The position numbers were made by a program, and so were the translations under genes. Shown here piece after piece: positions 45,476-54,315 of a stretch of DNA of 64,000 nt. Source of the stretch: Tropicibacter oceani (lineage in GTDB: Bacteria > Pseudomonadota > Alphaproteobacteria > Rhodobacterales > Rhodobacteraceae); NCBI RefSeq assembly GCF_029958925.1, contig NZ_CP124616.1, positions 1,116,001 to 1,180,000 on the forward strand, given 5' to 3'. Positions within the stretch are counted from its first letter, which is position 1. Every line of letters starts with the position of its first letter. The notes under the pieces are model-generated. The model did no database searches, had not been told where the DNA came from, and saw nothing but the letters and a program-made list of their open reading frames with translations.

Positions 45476-46129
45476 ATGCACACGATCACACCGCGCCCCG
45501 CTGACACCTCGACCTCGGCCCATGACCGCGTCTATCGCGGGCTGCGCACGCGCATCATGCACGGCCAGATCGAACCGGGGCAGGCGCTGACCCTGCGTGG
45601 CATCGGCCGTGAATTCGACGTCTCGATGACCCCCGCCCGCGAGGCGGTGAACCGGCTGGTCGCCGAAGGCGCGCTGTCGATGTCCAATTCGGGCCGCGTC
45701 GCAACGCCCGAACTGACGAACGAACGGATCGAGGAACTGGCCGCCCTGCGCAGCCTGATCGAGGTCGAGCTGGCCTCACGCGCCCTGCCGCGCGCCCATA
45801 TGGCGCTGATCGAACGGCTGCAGACGATCAATTCGACCATCGCCGATGCGGTCAGCAACCGCGATGCGGTCAGCTATATCCGCACCAACCTTGAATTCCA
45901 CCGCACGCTGTACCTGCGGGCGCAGGCCCCGGCGATGCTGGCGATGTGCGAAACCGTCTGGTTGCAGCTGGGTCCGACCATGCGGGCGCTTTACACGCGC
46001 CTGCGCCGGTCCGATCCGCCGCAGTATCACCGCCTGATCATCGCCGCGCTCAAGGCCGGGGATGAACCGGGGCTGCGACTGGCGGTCCGCTCGGACGTGA
46101 CGCAGGGCCTGCGCATGCTGGCCAGCTGA
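45476..46129 (+). CDS. GntR-family (FadR subfamily) regulator
   Basis: The protein has 217 residues from the ATG at 45476. It has a winged helix ('HDRVYRGLRTRIMHGQIEPGQALTLRGIGREFDVSMTPAREAVNRLVAEGAL') and an FCD ligand domain ('RSLIEVELASRALPRAHMALIERL', 'NLEFHRTLYLRAQAPAMLAMCE'). The stop overlaps the antiporter start (TGATG). A GTGATCAC palindrome at 45459-45466, 10 bp upstream, may be its own operator. Confidence 0.9.
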   Translation: MHTITPRPADTSTSAHDRVYRGLRTRIMHGQIEPGQALTLRGIGREFDVSMTPAREAVNRLVAEGALSMSNSGRVATPELTNERIEELAALRSLIEVELASRALPRAHMALIERLQTINSTIADAVSNRDAVSYIRTNLEFHRTLYLRAQAPAMLAMCETVWLQLGPTMRALYTRLRRSDPPQYHRLIIAALKAGDEPGLRLAVRSDVTQGLRMLAS

Positions 46130-47310
46130 TGGAGGCGGGCGGCCTGACACAGCTGGCCCCGGCCTTTACCGGCTTTGGCGCGCTGTTTCTGGCCGGGCTG
46201 GCGGCGGACACGCTGGGCCGCCGGACAAGGCTGCCGCGCGTGACCTTGCTGTTGCTGCTGGGCATCGCGGTCGGCCCTTCGGCGCTGGGGCTGATCCCCG
46301 CCGCCGCCCTGAACCTGTACGAAGCGCTGTCGGCCGTGGCCCTGACCATGGTGGCCTTTCTGCTGGGCGGCTCGCTGACCCGCGACCGGCTCAGCGAACG
46401 GGGCAGGGCGATCCTGTGCGTGTCCGGCATGGTTGTCGTGGTGACGGTGATCGGCCTGACGCTGGGCCTGATGCTGATCGGGGTGCCGCCGGAACTGGCG
46501 CTGTTGCTGGGGGCCATCGCCACCGCGACCGACCCGGCCGCCACCCAGGAAACGCTGCGCGAAACCGCCGCGCGGGGTCGCTTTGCCGATACGTTGCGCG
46601 GGGTCGTCGCGATCGACGATGCCTGGGGGATGATCGTCTTTGCGCTGGCGATGGTCGGGGCGCAGGCCCTGGCCAGCGGCGGGGTCGAAACCGGGCATGT
46701 CACCGGCGCACTGCGCGAAATCGGCGGGGCAACCGTGCTTGGGGTCGTGATCGGCCTGCCCGGCGCCTACCTGACCGGCCGTCTCAAACCCGGAGAGCCG
46801 ACCCAGCTCGAGGCGCTTGGCCTGGTGTTCCTGACCGCCGGGGTCGCACTGTGGCTGAACCTGTCCTTTTTGCTGGCCGGGATGGTCGCGGGGGCGGTGA
46901 TCGCCAACAGGGCACGCCATCATGAACGCGCCTTCCACGAGATCGAGCTGATCGAGCGGCCCTTCCTGATCCTGTTCTTCCTGCTGGCGGGCGCCGCGAT
47001 GGAGCTGGGTGCGCTTTGGCAGGTCGGGGCGCTGGGGCTGGGGTATGTGGTGCTGCGCATCGCCGCGCGCCTGGTGGGCGGCTGGATCGGCGGGCGGCTG
47101 GGCGGGCTGTCGGCACAGGACAGCCGCTGGATCGGCCCGGCGCTGCTGCCGCAGGCGGGGGTGGCCGTGGGCATGGCCCTGATCGCGGCACAAAGCTTTC
47201 CGGCCCATGCGGAAACGATCCTGACACTGACCATCGGCACCACGGTGGTCTTTGAACTGATCGGCCCGCTTGCCACCGCGCAGGCGGTCCGGCGGGCCTC
47301 TCGAGATTGA
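46129..47310 (+). CDS. CPA2-type cation/proton antiporter
   Basis: A 393-residue membrane protein with about 12 helices, in the monovalent cation:proton antiporter-2 family. Seen: 'ATATDPAATQETLRETAARGRFADTLRGVVAIDDAWGMIVF' (the Asp-rich transport region, 'ATDPA' then 'IDDAWG') and 'RWIGPALLPQAGVAVGMALIAAQSFP'. It would exchange K+ or Na+ for H+ across the inner membrane. It starts inside the stop codon of the GntR gene, so the two are coupled. Confidence 0.92.
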   Translation: MEAGGLTQLAPAFTGFGALFLAGLAADTLGRRTRLPRVTLLLLLGIAVGPSALGLIPAAALNLYEALSAVALTMVAFLLGGSLTRDRLSERGRAILCVSGMVVVVTVIGLTLGLMLIGVPPELALLLGAIATATDPAATQETLRETAARGRFADTLRGVVAIDDAWGMIVFALAMVGAQALASGGVETGHVTGALREIGGATVLGVVIGLPGAYLTGRLKPGEPTQLEALGLVFLTAGVALWLNLSFLLAGMVAGAVIANRARHHERAFHEIELIERPFLILFFLLAGAAMELGALWQVGALGLGYVVLRIAARLVGGWIGGRLGGLSAQDSRWIGPALLPQAGVAVGMALIAAQSFPAHAETILTLTIGTTVVFELIGPLATAQAVRRASRD

Positions 47311-47337
47311 TAAGGGTCAGGGACCTGGGACCTGGGA

Positions 47338-47748
47338 TCAGGCGCTTGCGGCGCCCAGGGCGGTGTCCATCAGCGCCTTGATGCTGGCGGTCGAGGTCTG
47401 GGCGACAATGCGGCCCAGCTCTTGGTCGCCCTTCAGCGCCACCAGCGTCGAGCGGCGCGGAATGTTCAGCGATTTCGCCAGCTTGGACTTGCCGTGTTCG
47501 TCCCAGTCCACGTCGATAAAGGTGATCTTTTCCTCGTAGTCGGGGTTCTCGGCCTTCAGCGCCTGGATCACCCGCTCTTGCGCGGCGCAAGTCGAACACC
47601 AGCTGGCCTTGAAGTCCAGGAACACGGTTTCGCCAGCGGCCAGCCGCTGTTCCACCAGGCCGGTGGCATAGGTCAGCGGGGCGGCCTTGGCAGCCAGAGG
47701 CAGGGCCGCAGCGCCTGCGGACAGAATCAAAAAGTCACGTCTGTTCAT
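47338..47748 (-). CDS. Periplasmic thioredoxin-like protein
   Basis: The protein has 136 residues. It starts with a twin-arginine-like signal ('NRRDFLILSAGAAALPLAA') and has a thioredoxin fold with active site 'KASWCSTCAAQERV'. The C-terminal 'IPRRSTLVALKGDQELGRIV' fits the cis-Pro region. It is 22 bp downstream of ccdA in the same transcript, so it should be kept reduced by CcdA and pass electrons to periplasmic substrates. Confidence 0.9.
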   Translation of the reverse strand: MNRRDFLILSAGAAALPLAAKAAPLTYATGLVEQRLAAGETVFLDFKASWCSTCAAQERVIQALKAENPDYEEKITFIDVDWDEHGKSKLAKSLNIPRRSTLVALKGDQELGRIVAQTSTASIKALMDTALGAASA

Positions 47749-47770
47749 CTTGGGTCTCCTTGGTCAGGGG

Positions 47771-48484
47771 TCAAAGGGATACGGAAAGGTCGATCAGCCA
47801 GGGCGGCAGCGCGCCGATCAGCCAGGCTTCGATCACGTGGTGCCAGTTCAGCAAAAGCGCAGTGCCGACCAGCAAAAAGGTGCCGCCCAGCAGCGGGCGC
47901 GCCCGCACCGCAAGCCGGCGCAGCAGGGCATTGTGCCGCCCGATCGCGCCGCGTGTGCCATAGGCCAGCCCAAGGATCAGCGTCGAAACCCCGGCGGCAA
48001 AGAACACCATGATCAGCGTCGCGCGGCCCAGCCCTTCGCCCTGCGAGGCCAGCGAAATGGCGCCGCCCAGCGTCGGACCGATGCAGGGGCTCCAGACCGC
48101 GCCCAGCAGCAAACCGCCCAGGAACTGACCGCGCAGCCCGCCACGATCAACCGTGTCCATCTGCGCATCGGCCCGCGCCGAAAGCCCGGCGGTGGCCCCG
48201 GCCAGAACCGCCCCGGCCTGCGGCAGCAGCAGCGCCAGACCGAACAGGATCATCAAGACCGCGCTGGCCTTGGAGATCATGTCGATGTCCAGCCCCAGCG
48301 CATGGCCAAAGGCGGTGACACCAATCCCCAGAACGACAAACGACAGGCTCAGCCCGGCGGCCATCACGACCGGCCCCAGGCGACTGGCCTGCAGGGCCGT
48401 CGCGATCACGATGGGCAGGACGGGAACAACACAGGGGTTGATCAGCGTCAGCAGGCCCGCGCCATATGCAAAAAGCAATTCCAT
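47771..48484 (-). CDS. ccdA: Cytochrome c biogenesis/thiol-disulfide transporter CcdA
   Basis: A six-helix inner-membrane protein of 237 residues that carries electrons from cytoplasmic thioredoxin to periplasmic thiol proteins. The two conserved cysteines sit in 'LINPCVVPVLPIV' and 'AVWSPCIGPTLGGAI', in the two inverted-repeat halves. It leads a two-gene transcript with the thioredoxin-like gene. Confidence 0.95.
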   Translation of the reverse strand: MELLFAYGAGLLTLINPCVVPVLPIVIATALQASRLGPVVMAAGLSLSFVVLGIGVTAFGHALGLDIDMISKASAVLMILFGLALLLPQAGAVLAGATAGLSARADAQMDTVDRGGLRGQFLGGLLLGAVWSPCIGPTLGGAISLASQGEGLGRATLIMVFFAAGVSTLILGLAYGTRGAIGRHNALLRRLAVRARPLLGGTFLLVGTALLLNWHHVIEAWLIGALPPWLIDLSVSL

Positions 48485-48565
48485 GCCGCGACTATTGCCC
48501 GCCGCGCCGGGTCTGTCACCAAACGAAACCCTGACGCGCGATCACAGCACCGTAAGCATTGTTAC

Positions 48566-48591
48566 GAGGGGGGCCGCAACCGGCCGCCCTC
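48566..48591. repeat. Hairpin overlapping the accA stop codon
   Basis: GAGGGGGGCCG and CGGCCGCCCTC are inverted arms at 48566-48591 with a CAAC loop, overlapping the end of accA. No T-run; it may be a weak terminator. Confidence 0.4.
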
Positions 48592-49555
48592 AGGCCGCCA
48601 GACCCTTAGCGCCCATGCCCAGGTATTTCTGGCGGCGCGCGCCGATCAGTTCCTTGGGCTTTTGCCCGGCCAGATCGTCCAGCATCGCGGCAATCGCCTT
48701 GCCGACGGCGTCGATGGTCTTGGCGGCGTCGCGGTGCGCCCCGCCCAGCGGCTCGGGGATCATCCGGTCGGCCACGCCCAGCTTCAGCAGGTCCTGTGCG
48801 GTCAGGCGCAGCGCCTCGGCGGCTTCGCGCATCTTGTCGCTGTCTTTCCACAGGATCGAGGCACAACCCTCGGGCGAGATTACCGAATAGACCGAATGTT
48901 CCAGCATCGCCAAACGGTTCGCCGTGGCAAAGGCGACCGCCCCGCCCGAACCGCCTTCGCCGATGATGACCGACACCAGCGGCACGCCGATCTGCAGGCA
49001 TTTTTCCGTCGACCGGGCAATCGCTTCGGACTGGCCGCGTTCCTCGGCGCCCTTGCCGGGATAGGCACCGGGCGTGTCGACCAGCGACACCACCGGCAGG
49101 CCGAACTTGTCGGCCATTTCCATCAGCCGGATCGCCTTGCGATAGCCCTCGGGGCGGGCCATGCCGAAATTGCGTTCGATCCGCGATTGCGTGTCGTTGC
49201 CCTTTTCATGGCCGATGACCATGACCGGAGTGTCGTTGAACCGCGCAAGGCCGCCCATCACCGCGTGATCGTCGGCAAAGTTCCGGTCCCCGGCCAGCGG
49301 CGTGTATTCGGTGAACAGCGCGTCGATGTAGTCTTTGCAATGCGGGCGGTTGGGATGGCGCGCCACCTGGCATTTGCGCCAGGGCGTCAGCTTTTTGTAA
49401 AGGTCCTGCAACAGGGCGTCTGCCTTGCGGTCCAGCGCCTTGGCTTCGTCCTCGATGTCCATGTCCTCGTTTTCACGCGCCATGGCACGCAGCTCTTCCG
49501 CCTTGCCTTCGATTTCGGCCAGCGGTTTTTCAAAGTCGAGGTAGTGGGTCATCAT
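48590..49555 (-). CDS. accA: Acetyl-CoA carboxylase carboxyltransferase subunit alpha
   Basis: Carries out the carboxyl transfer from carboxybiotin to acetyl-CoA, with AccD, giving malonyl-CoA for fatty acid synthesis. The 321 residues show '[18 protein letters not shown]', '[20 protein letters not shown]', '[18 protein letters not shown]', '[26 protein letters not shown]' and '[23 protein letters not shown]'. The start is the ATG at 49555 or 49552. accD is not in the window. Confidence 0.97.
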   Translation of the reverse strand: MMTHYLDFEKPLAEIEGKAEELRAMARENEDMDIEDEAKALDRKADALLQDLYKKLTPWRKCQVARHPNRPHCKDYIDALFTEYTPLAGDRNFADDHAVMGGLARFNDTPVMVIGHEKGNDTQSRIERNFGMARPEGYRKAIRLMEMADKFGLPVVSLVDTPGAYPGKGAEERGQSEAIARSTEKCLQIGVPLVSVIIGEGGSGGAVAFATANRLAMLEHSVYSVISPEGCASILWKDSDKMREAAEALRLTAQDLLKLGVADRMIPEPLGGAHRDAAKTIDAVGKAIAAMLDDLAGQKPKELIGARRQKYLGMGAKGLAA

Positions 49556-49674
49556 GGCCTCCTGTCAACTTGTCGCTATATGGCCGCGCAATTCGGCAAA
49601 TGCAACAAACCAAAGCGGCCCGGGCGCGGATGCGCTCGGGCCGTTCGGACAGGATACCATGTCCGGCGTGCGGT

Positions 49675-50082
49675 TTACTGTTCCGCAAGCTCAAGCATCT
49701 GCGCGAATTGCGCCTCGCTCAGAACGCCGCGCCAGTGATCGACGCAGTTGGAGCGCATCATGACCAACTGGGTTTCCAGCTTGCCAACCTCTTCGGCCAT
49801 TTTTTGGCGGGTTTCGACCGGCGCACCGTCCTTGATCGCGGCGCGCAGGACGGCGCGGGCCTCGACGGCGGCGTTTTGCAGGGCTTCACGTTGTGCGGGC
49901 ATGCTGGCCAGCCACGCCTTCAGATCGGCGCGCTGTTCTTCGGTCAGGCCCAGAAGGTCCGCGTTCTTGGCAATGACAGGGGTATAGGCAACGATCGGAT
50001 CCGACAGCTCGGCCGGAGGTGCGGCAAATGCGGCGGTTGCGGTGGCCAGTCCAAGGACGGCGGCAAGTACGTACGTTTTCAT
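49675..50082 (-). CDS. Periplasmic LTxxQ (Spy/CpxP-like) protein
   Basis: The protein has 135 residues with a signal peptide ('MKTYVLAAVLGLATATAAFA') and a mostly helical mature part. Two LTxxQ-type motifs ('LLGLTEEQRADLKAWL' and 'GVLSEAQFAQMLELAEQ') match Spy/CpxP-type stress chaperones. One Cys is present ('SNCVDHW'). The likely role is binding unfolded or adhesive proteins in the periplasm; no enzyme motif. The frame is open upstream but the ATG at 50082 starts the signal peptide. Confidence 0.8.
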   Translation of the reverse strand: MKTYVLAAVLGLATATAAFAAPPAELSDPIVAYTPVIAKNADLLGLTEEQRADLKAWLASMPAQREALQNAAVEARAVLRAAIKDGAPVETRQKMAEEVGKLETQLVMMRSNCVDHWRGVLSEAQFAQMLELAEQ

Positions 50083-50207
50083 ATGACGGTCATCTCCATT
50101 GTCGTCGGGCGCTCCCTGCACCCCATCCGCCAAGTCATATGCCGAAAATGAAATGTGTGATTTGACCGAAATCAATATCAAGGATTCAACAAATCCCGCT
50201 GCGGCCC

Positions 50208-50804
50208 TTACGGGTGCAGCAGCACCGGCACCATCGAGGCGATCAACAGCCCCGCCATGGTCCAGTTGAAAACCCGCAGCCGTTCGGGCCGTGCCAGCAG
50301 CCGCCGCACCCCGGTGCCCAGCGTCACCCAGGTCAGGGCCGACACGATGCCGATGCTCAGGAATGCGCCAGCGACCCACAGGATCGCGGTGAAATCCCGG
50401 CTGGTGGCATACAGGGTGATCGCCCCCAGCGCCATCGACCAGGCCTTGGGGTTCACCCATTGAAAGGCCGCCGCCTGAACAAAGGTCAAAGGGCGCGCTT
50501 CGGTCTGCGCCTCCTTGGGCGGGGCGGCATGGGCGATCTTCCAGGCCAGCCACAGGATATAGGCGACCGACAGCGCCTTGAGGATCGTGTAGGCGGGTGG
50601 CCACAGGTCAAACACCTGCATGACGCCCAGCCCGACCGGCAGCACCATGATCGGAAACCCGACCGCGACGCCAGTCAGATGCGGCAGCGTCCGGCGCAGC
50701 CCGAAATTCGCCCCCGAGGCCATCAGCATCAGGTTGTTCGGTCCGGGTGTGAACAGGGTGGCGGCGCAGAACAAGGCCAGCGCGGCAAGCAGGTCATAGG
50801 TCAT
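50208..50804 (-). CDS. LysE/RhtB family amino acid exporter
   Basis: A 198-residue inner-membrane protein with about six helices. The family motif 'FTPGPNNLMLMASGANFGLRRTLPHLTGVAVGF' is at the N-terminus and 'QWVNPKAWSMALGAI' in the middle. The substrate is likely an amino acid or derivative. The start is taken at 50804; the frame opens at 50822. Confidence 0.92.
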   Translation of the reverse strand: MTYDLLAALALFCAATLFTPGPNNLMLMASGANFGLRRTLPHLTGVAVGFPIMVLPVGLGVMQVFDLWPPAYTILKALSVAYILWLAWKIAHAAPPKEAQTEARPLTFVQAAAFQWVNPKAWSMALGAITLYATSRDFTAILWVAGAFLSIGIVSALTWVTLGTGVRRLLARPERLRVFNWTMAGLLIASMVPVLLHP

Positions 50805-50972
50805 GGCGCGATGTCTAATCACGCGCCGCGGGTTTTGAAAAGGTCAAAGCGTCCGCCCACCAACAGGCCCCGGTCGCCCCTTCCCGATGGCTGACAAGTG
50901 TGTTTTGCTTGGCCGGAACAGCCCAACGGGGCAAGGGCGCCAATCGGCCCCGGCCCGCCACAGGAGAGAGAC

Positions 50973-51677
50973 ATGCCCACAGCATCCGCCCACCCCGGAG
51001 ACCCGCATTACATCACGCGCAGCGGCTGGCTGCGGGCGGCCGTGCTTGGCGCCAATGACGGGGTTGTCTCGGTCTCGTCACTGATCGTCGGGGTCGCGGC
51101 GGCCGATCCGAACCCGTCTGCGGTTTTCATCGCCGGAATCGCGGGGTTGACCGCCGGGGCCATGTCGATGGCGGCGGGGGAATATGTTTCGGTCTCGTCG
51201 CAGTCGGATACGGAAAAGGCCGATATCGCCCGCGAAACCAAGGCGCTTGCAGATTTGCCCGAGGAAGAGCTGGCCGAACTTGCTGCCATCTACCGTGAAA
51301 AGGGGCTGAGCGCGGAAACCGCGCTTGTGGTCGCCAGGGAACTGACCGCCAGCGATGCTCTGGGCGCCCATGTGCGCGACGAACTCGGCCTCTCCGAGGC
51401 GCATGCCGCCAACCCGCTTCAGGCCGCGCTTGCCTCGGGGGCGACCTTCAGCGTTGCGGCGGCGATTCCACTGCTGGCGGCCCTTGTCGCGCCAGAGGGG
51501 GCAATCATTCCGGTCGTCCTTGTGGTCACGGTCATCACCCTTGCCGCGCTCGGCGCCTTGGGGGCCAAGGCGGGGGCCGCGCCGGTGCTGCGCGCGACCT
51601 TGCGCGTGGTTGTCTGGGGGGTGTTCGCCATGGCCGTCACCGCCGGGATCGGGACGTTGTTCGGGGTCAGCGTGTAA
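50973..51677 (+). CDS. VIT1/CCC1 family transporter-like protein
   Basis: A 234-residue membrane protein of the VIT/CCC1 family (iron/manganese transport in plants and fungi). Seen: 'GWLRAAVLGANDGVVSVSSLIVGVAAA', 'GLTAGAMSMAAGEYVSVSSQSDTEKAD' with the acidic cytoplasmic helix, and three C-terminal helices. A strong CAGGAGAGAG ribosome site decides the ATG at 50973. The probable role is divalent metal transport, inferred from family. Confidence 0.92.
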   Translation: MPTASAHPGDPHYITRSGWLRAAVLGANDGVVSVSSLIVGVAAADPNPSAVFIAGIAGLTAGAMSMAAGEYVSVSSQSDTEKADIARETKALADLPEEELAELAAIYREKGLSAETALVVARELTASDALGAHVRDELGLSEAHAANPLQAALASGATFSVAAAIPLLAALVAPEGAIIPVVLVVTVITLAALGALGAKAGAAPVLRATLRVVVWGVFAMAVTAGIGTLFGVSV

Positions 51678-51771
51678 CCGGCGCGGGCCAAACCCGGCCT
51701 TTGCCGCATTGCGGCATCACGGTTTTGTGAGCGCTTGGTTGCGACGGGGCGAGCTGATTTTTCATTCCGGG

Positions 51772-51789
51772 TTTGGAATCTGTACCAAA
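51772..51789. repeat. 18-bp palindrome, copy 1
   Basis: TTTGGAATCTGTACCAAA, near-palindromic with 5-bp outer arms TTTGG/CCAAA. It lies in the 292-bp gap between the convergent VIT and mcl1 genes. A second copy, one base different, is 86 bp further on. Between and after them are related fragments (AAACCGTACCAAAG, AAACCGTAAACGG). Confidence 0.55.
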
Positions 51790-51857
51790 CAGCCGCCAAA
51801 CCGTACCAAAGCGGATTTGGGTGCGATTCGGGCGGGGCGGATGCGCCGGGTCTGGGT

Positions 51858-51875
51858 TTTGGAATATGTACCAAA
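51858..51875. repeat. 18-bp palindrome, copy 2
   Basis: TTTGGAATATGTACCAAA, the second copy. The rest of the 51678-51969 gap has no gene; a GGGCGGGG/CCCCACCC stem-loop near 51918-51940 lies toward the mcl1 stop and may help terminate it. Confidence 0.55.
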
Positions 51876-51969
51876 CGGGCCGGGAATCGCACTGATTGCA
51901 GGTTGTCAAACCGTAAACGGGCGGGGTTTGACGCCCCACCCGCTGTCTTAACACTGGATTTCAGGCCGG

Positions 51970-52929
51970 TCAGTTTGCGGCGATCATCTCGGATTGGCGC
52001 ACGATGACCTCGGCCTGTTTGATGCTTGCGATGTCGACCAGACGGCCCTTGTAGACGGTTGCGCCTTCGCCTTTGGCCTTGGCCTCTTCCATCGCGGCCA
52101 GGATCTCGCGCGCTTCGGCGACGGCGGCTTCGGACGGGGTGAATACCTCGTTGGCCAGGGCGATCTGCTTGGGGTGGATGGCCCATTTGCCGACCATGCC
52201 CAGCGTCGCCGAGCGCAGCGCCTGCGCGCGGTATCCGTCGTCGTCGCTGAAATCGCCAAAGGGCCCGTCGACCGGCAGCACGCCATGGGTGCGGCAGGCG
52301 GCAACGATGGCGGCCTGCGCCCAGTGCCACGGGTCGGACCAGTGTTTCTGGCCCTCGTGCAGCATGTAATAGTTTTCCTGCGTGCCGCCGATGCCGGTGG
52401 TCGCCATACCCATCGAGGCCGCAAAATCTGCGGCGCCAAGGCTCATCGCTTCCAGCCGGGGGCTGGCGGCGGCGATTTCCTCGACATGGGCAATGCCAGC
52501 GGCGGATTCGATGATCACTTCGAACTTGATCGGCTTTGTGCGGCCCTTGGCGCGCTCGATGGCGGTGACCAGTGCGTCGACCGCATAGATGTCGGCGGCG
52601 CAGCCAACCTTGGGGATCATGATCTGGTCAAGCCGGTCGCCGGCCTGTTCCAGCAGGTCCACCACGTCGCGATACCAATAGGGCGTGTCCAGCCCGTTGA
52701 TCCGCACCGACAGCGTCTTGTTGCCCCAGTCGATGTCGCCGATCGCCTGAATGACATTGGCCCGCGCGCTGTCCTTGTCACTGGGCGCCACCGAATCTTC
52801 GAGGTCCAGATTGATCACATCAGCGGCCGACGCCGCCATCTTGGCAAACAGCTTGGTATTCGAACCGGGTCCAAACAACTGGCAACGGTTGGGACGCGCA
52901 GCCGGAGCGGGCTGAAGACGGAAGGACAT
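51970..52929 (-). CDS. mcl1: L-malyl-CoA/beta-methylmalyl-CoA lyase
   Basis: A CitE-like TIM barrel that cleaves (2R,3S)-beta-methylmalyl-CoA to propionyl-CoA and glyoxylate and also forms/cleaves L-malyl-CoA, in the ethylmalonyl-CoA pathway. The 319 residues agree closely with the Rhodobacter Mcl1 sequence I recall: 'MSFRLQPAPAARPNRCQLFGPGS', 'ADVINLDLEDSVAPSDKD', 'FEVIIESAAGIAHVEEIAAASPRLEAMSLGAADFAASMGM', 'GKWAIHPKQIALANEVF'. Mg2+-binding Glu and Asp are in 'EVIIESAAG' and 'GAADFAAS'. Confidence 0.94.
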   Translation of the reverse strand: MSFRLQPAPAARPNRCQLFGPGSNTKLFAKMAASAADVINLDLEDSVAPSDKDSARANVIQAIGDIDWGNKTLSVRINGLDTPYWYRDVVDLLEQAGDRLDQIMIPKVGCAADIYAVDALVTAIERAKGRTKPIKFEVIIESAAGIAHVEEIAAASPRLEAMSLGAADFAASMGMATTGIGGTQENYYMLHEGQKHWSDPWHWAQAAIVAACRTHGVLPVDGPFGDFSDDDGYRAQALRSATLGMVGKWAIHPKQIALANEVFTPSEAAVAEAREILAAMEEAKAKGEGATVYKGRLVDIASIKQAEVIVRQSEMIAAN

Positions 52930-52945
52930 GGGAGATTCCCCTTCG

Positions 52946-52989
52946 GTAATGAAATTACGTTTGAGTTCCCGTTTTGGTTATGAAATTAC
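52946..52989. promoter_or_regulatory. Tandem 13-bp palindromes upstream of mcl1
   Basis: Read toward mcl1, GTAATTTCATAAC (52977-52989) and GTAATTTCATTAC (52946-52958) are repeated with a 31-bp period, about three helical turns; the second is a perfect inverted repeat GTAAT-N3-ATTAC. They lie 17-60 bp upstream of the mcl1 ATG, the place where an operator would act. The gap from 52930 to 53215 also faces dgcN. Confidence 0.6.
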
Positions 52990-53215
52990 GCTGCGCTGCG
53001 CAAGGGTATTTTGCGACTGCAGCATGACGCAGGGAGGACTGCCGCCCGATCTGCCCGCTTTGTGGGAGGATGTCCCGCCAAGGCGTCCGAAAAGAACGAT
53101 TTCTTCGGTCGGCCTATGGAATCAGGATGCACTCGGGGTGAAAATCCTGTCCCGTGGCGGGCAAGGTCGGCTTCAGTCGGGCGCGGACCGTCCCAAGCGC
53201 AGGAAAGGGAATGAA

Positions 53216-54217
53216 ATGATCGAGACTCCGTATTTGCTGTTCCTCGGGGATGCCCCCGATCCGCTTGCGGCCAAGGTGGCGCAGGGCATCAAGGACTGGC
53301 GCCCCGAGAACTGCGTGGGCCAGTTGCGCATGGAAGGCTGCATGGCGGACATGAAACTGCCGGACATGACACTGGAAGAGGCCAAGGCCGCCGGCGCCAA
53401 GACTCTGGTGATCGGCGTGGCGAACCGTGGCGGCAAGATCAGCCAGGCCTGGAAAAAGGTGCTGGTCGGCGCGCTTGAAGAAGGGTTCGACCTTGCCTCG
53501 GGCTTGCACAACCTGTTGCGCAACGAACCCGACCTGGTGGCGGTGGCCAAGGCCTGCGGGCGCGCCCTGCACGACGTACGGGTGCCCGAGGTGGAATACC
53601 CCATCGCCAATGGTGAAAAACGCCGTGGCAAGCGTGTTCTGGCGGTTGGCACCGATTGCTCCGTCGGCAAGATGTACACGGCGCTCGCGCTGGACAAGGC
53701 GATGCGCGAGATGGGGATGAAAAGCACCTTTCGCGCGACCGGGCAGACCGGCATCCTGATCACCGGTGACGGGGTGCCGCTGGATGCGGTGATCGCCGAT
53801 TTCATGGCCGGGTCGATCGAATGGCTGACGCCGGACAACGACGCGGATCACTGGGACATCATCGAAGGGCAGGGCAGCCTGTTCCACGTCAGCTTTTCCG
53901 GGGTGACTTTGGCGTTGATCCATGGCGGTCAGCCCGATGCGCTGATCCTGTGCCACGAACCGACGCGCAGCCACATGCGGGGGTTGCCGGGCTATGCCTT
54001 GCCCTCGCTTGAGGACCTGCGCGATCTGTCGCTGCAAATGGCCAAGGTGGCCAATCCTGATTGCCGGGTGGTCGGGGTGTCGATCAACACCCAGCACATG
54101 GGCGAAGCCGAAGCGGCGACCTATTGCGAGGCGATCGAGGCGCAGTTCGGGTTGTCGACGGTGGATCCGTTCCGCCATGGTGCTGCGCGTCTGGCCGAGG
54201 CCCTGGCGGCGTTTTGA
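53216..54217 (+). CDS. dgcN: D-glutamate N-acetyltransferase DgcN (DUF1611)
   Basis: A DUF1611-family protein with a P-loop; DgcN proteins are reported to N-acetylate D-glutamate in marine bacteria, the first step of D-glutamate catabolism. The 333 residues start at 53216 (AGGAAAGGGA upstream). Seen: 'LVIGVANRGGKISQAWKKVL' in the N-terminal Rossmann-like part, the P-loop 'AVGTDCSVGKMYTALAL' at about 143-159, 'GQTGILITGDGVPLDAVIADF', 'IEGQGSLFHVSFSG' and 'LCHEPTRSHMRG'. It is followed by the racemase gene dgcA, which supports the assignment. Confidence 0.85.
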   Translation: MIETPYLLFLGDAPDPLAAKVAQGIKDWRPENCVGQLRMEGCMADMKLPDMTLEEAKAAGAKTLVIGVANRGGKISQAWKKVLVGALEEGFDLASGLHNLLRNEPDLVAVAKACGRALHDVRVPEVEYPIANGEKRRGKRVLAVGTDCSVGKMYTALALDKAMREMGMKSTFRATGQTGILITGDGVPLDAVIADFMAGSIEWLTPDNDADHWDIIEGQGSLFHVSFSGVTLALIHGGQPDALILCHEPTRSHMRGLPGYALPSLEDLRDLSLQMAKVANPDCRVVGVSINTQHMGEAEAATYCEAIEAQFGLSTVDPFRHGAARLAEALAAF

Positions 54218-54278
54218 TCCGGCGGGACGGCGCTTGTTCCGGCCTTGGGCCGGAACCTCGCCCCGCCCACCGTCCCAC

Positions 54279-54315
54279 GGGCGCCTCCGGCGGGAGTATT
54301 TTGACCAAGAAGAAG
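54279..54315 (+). repeat. GC-hairpin/AGTATTTT intergenic element
   Basis: A GC arm (GGGCGCCTCCGGCGGG) followed by AGTATTTTGACCAAGAAGAA and G. The tail gives dgcA its ribosome binding region, 8 bp before the ATG, so this repeat serves as translation signal here. Confidence 0.6.

Noticed and set aside
51735-52007. Short plus-strand frame across the palindromes
   Set aside because: Its apparent internal repeats come from the DNA repeat; it runs into mcl1 on the other strand and has no ribosome site.
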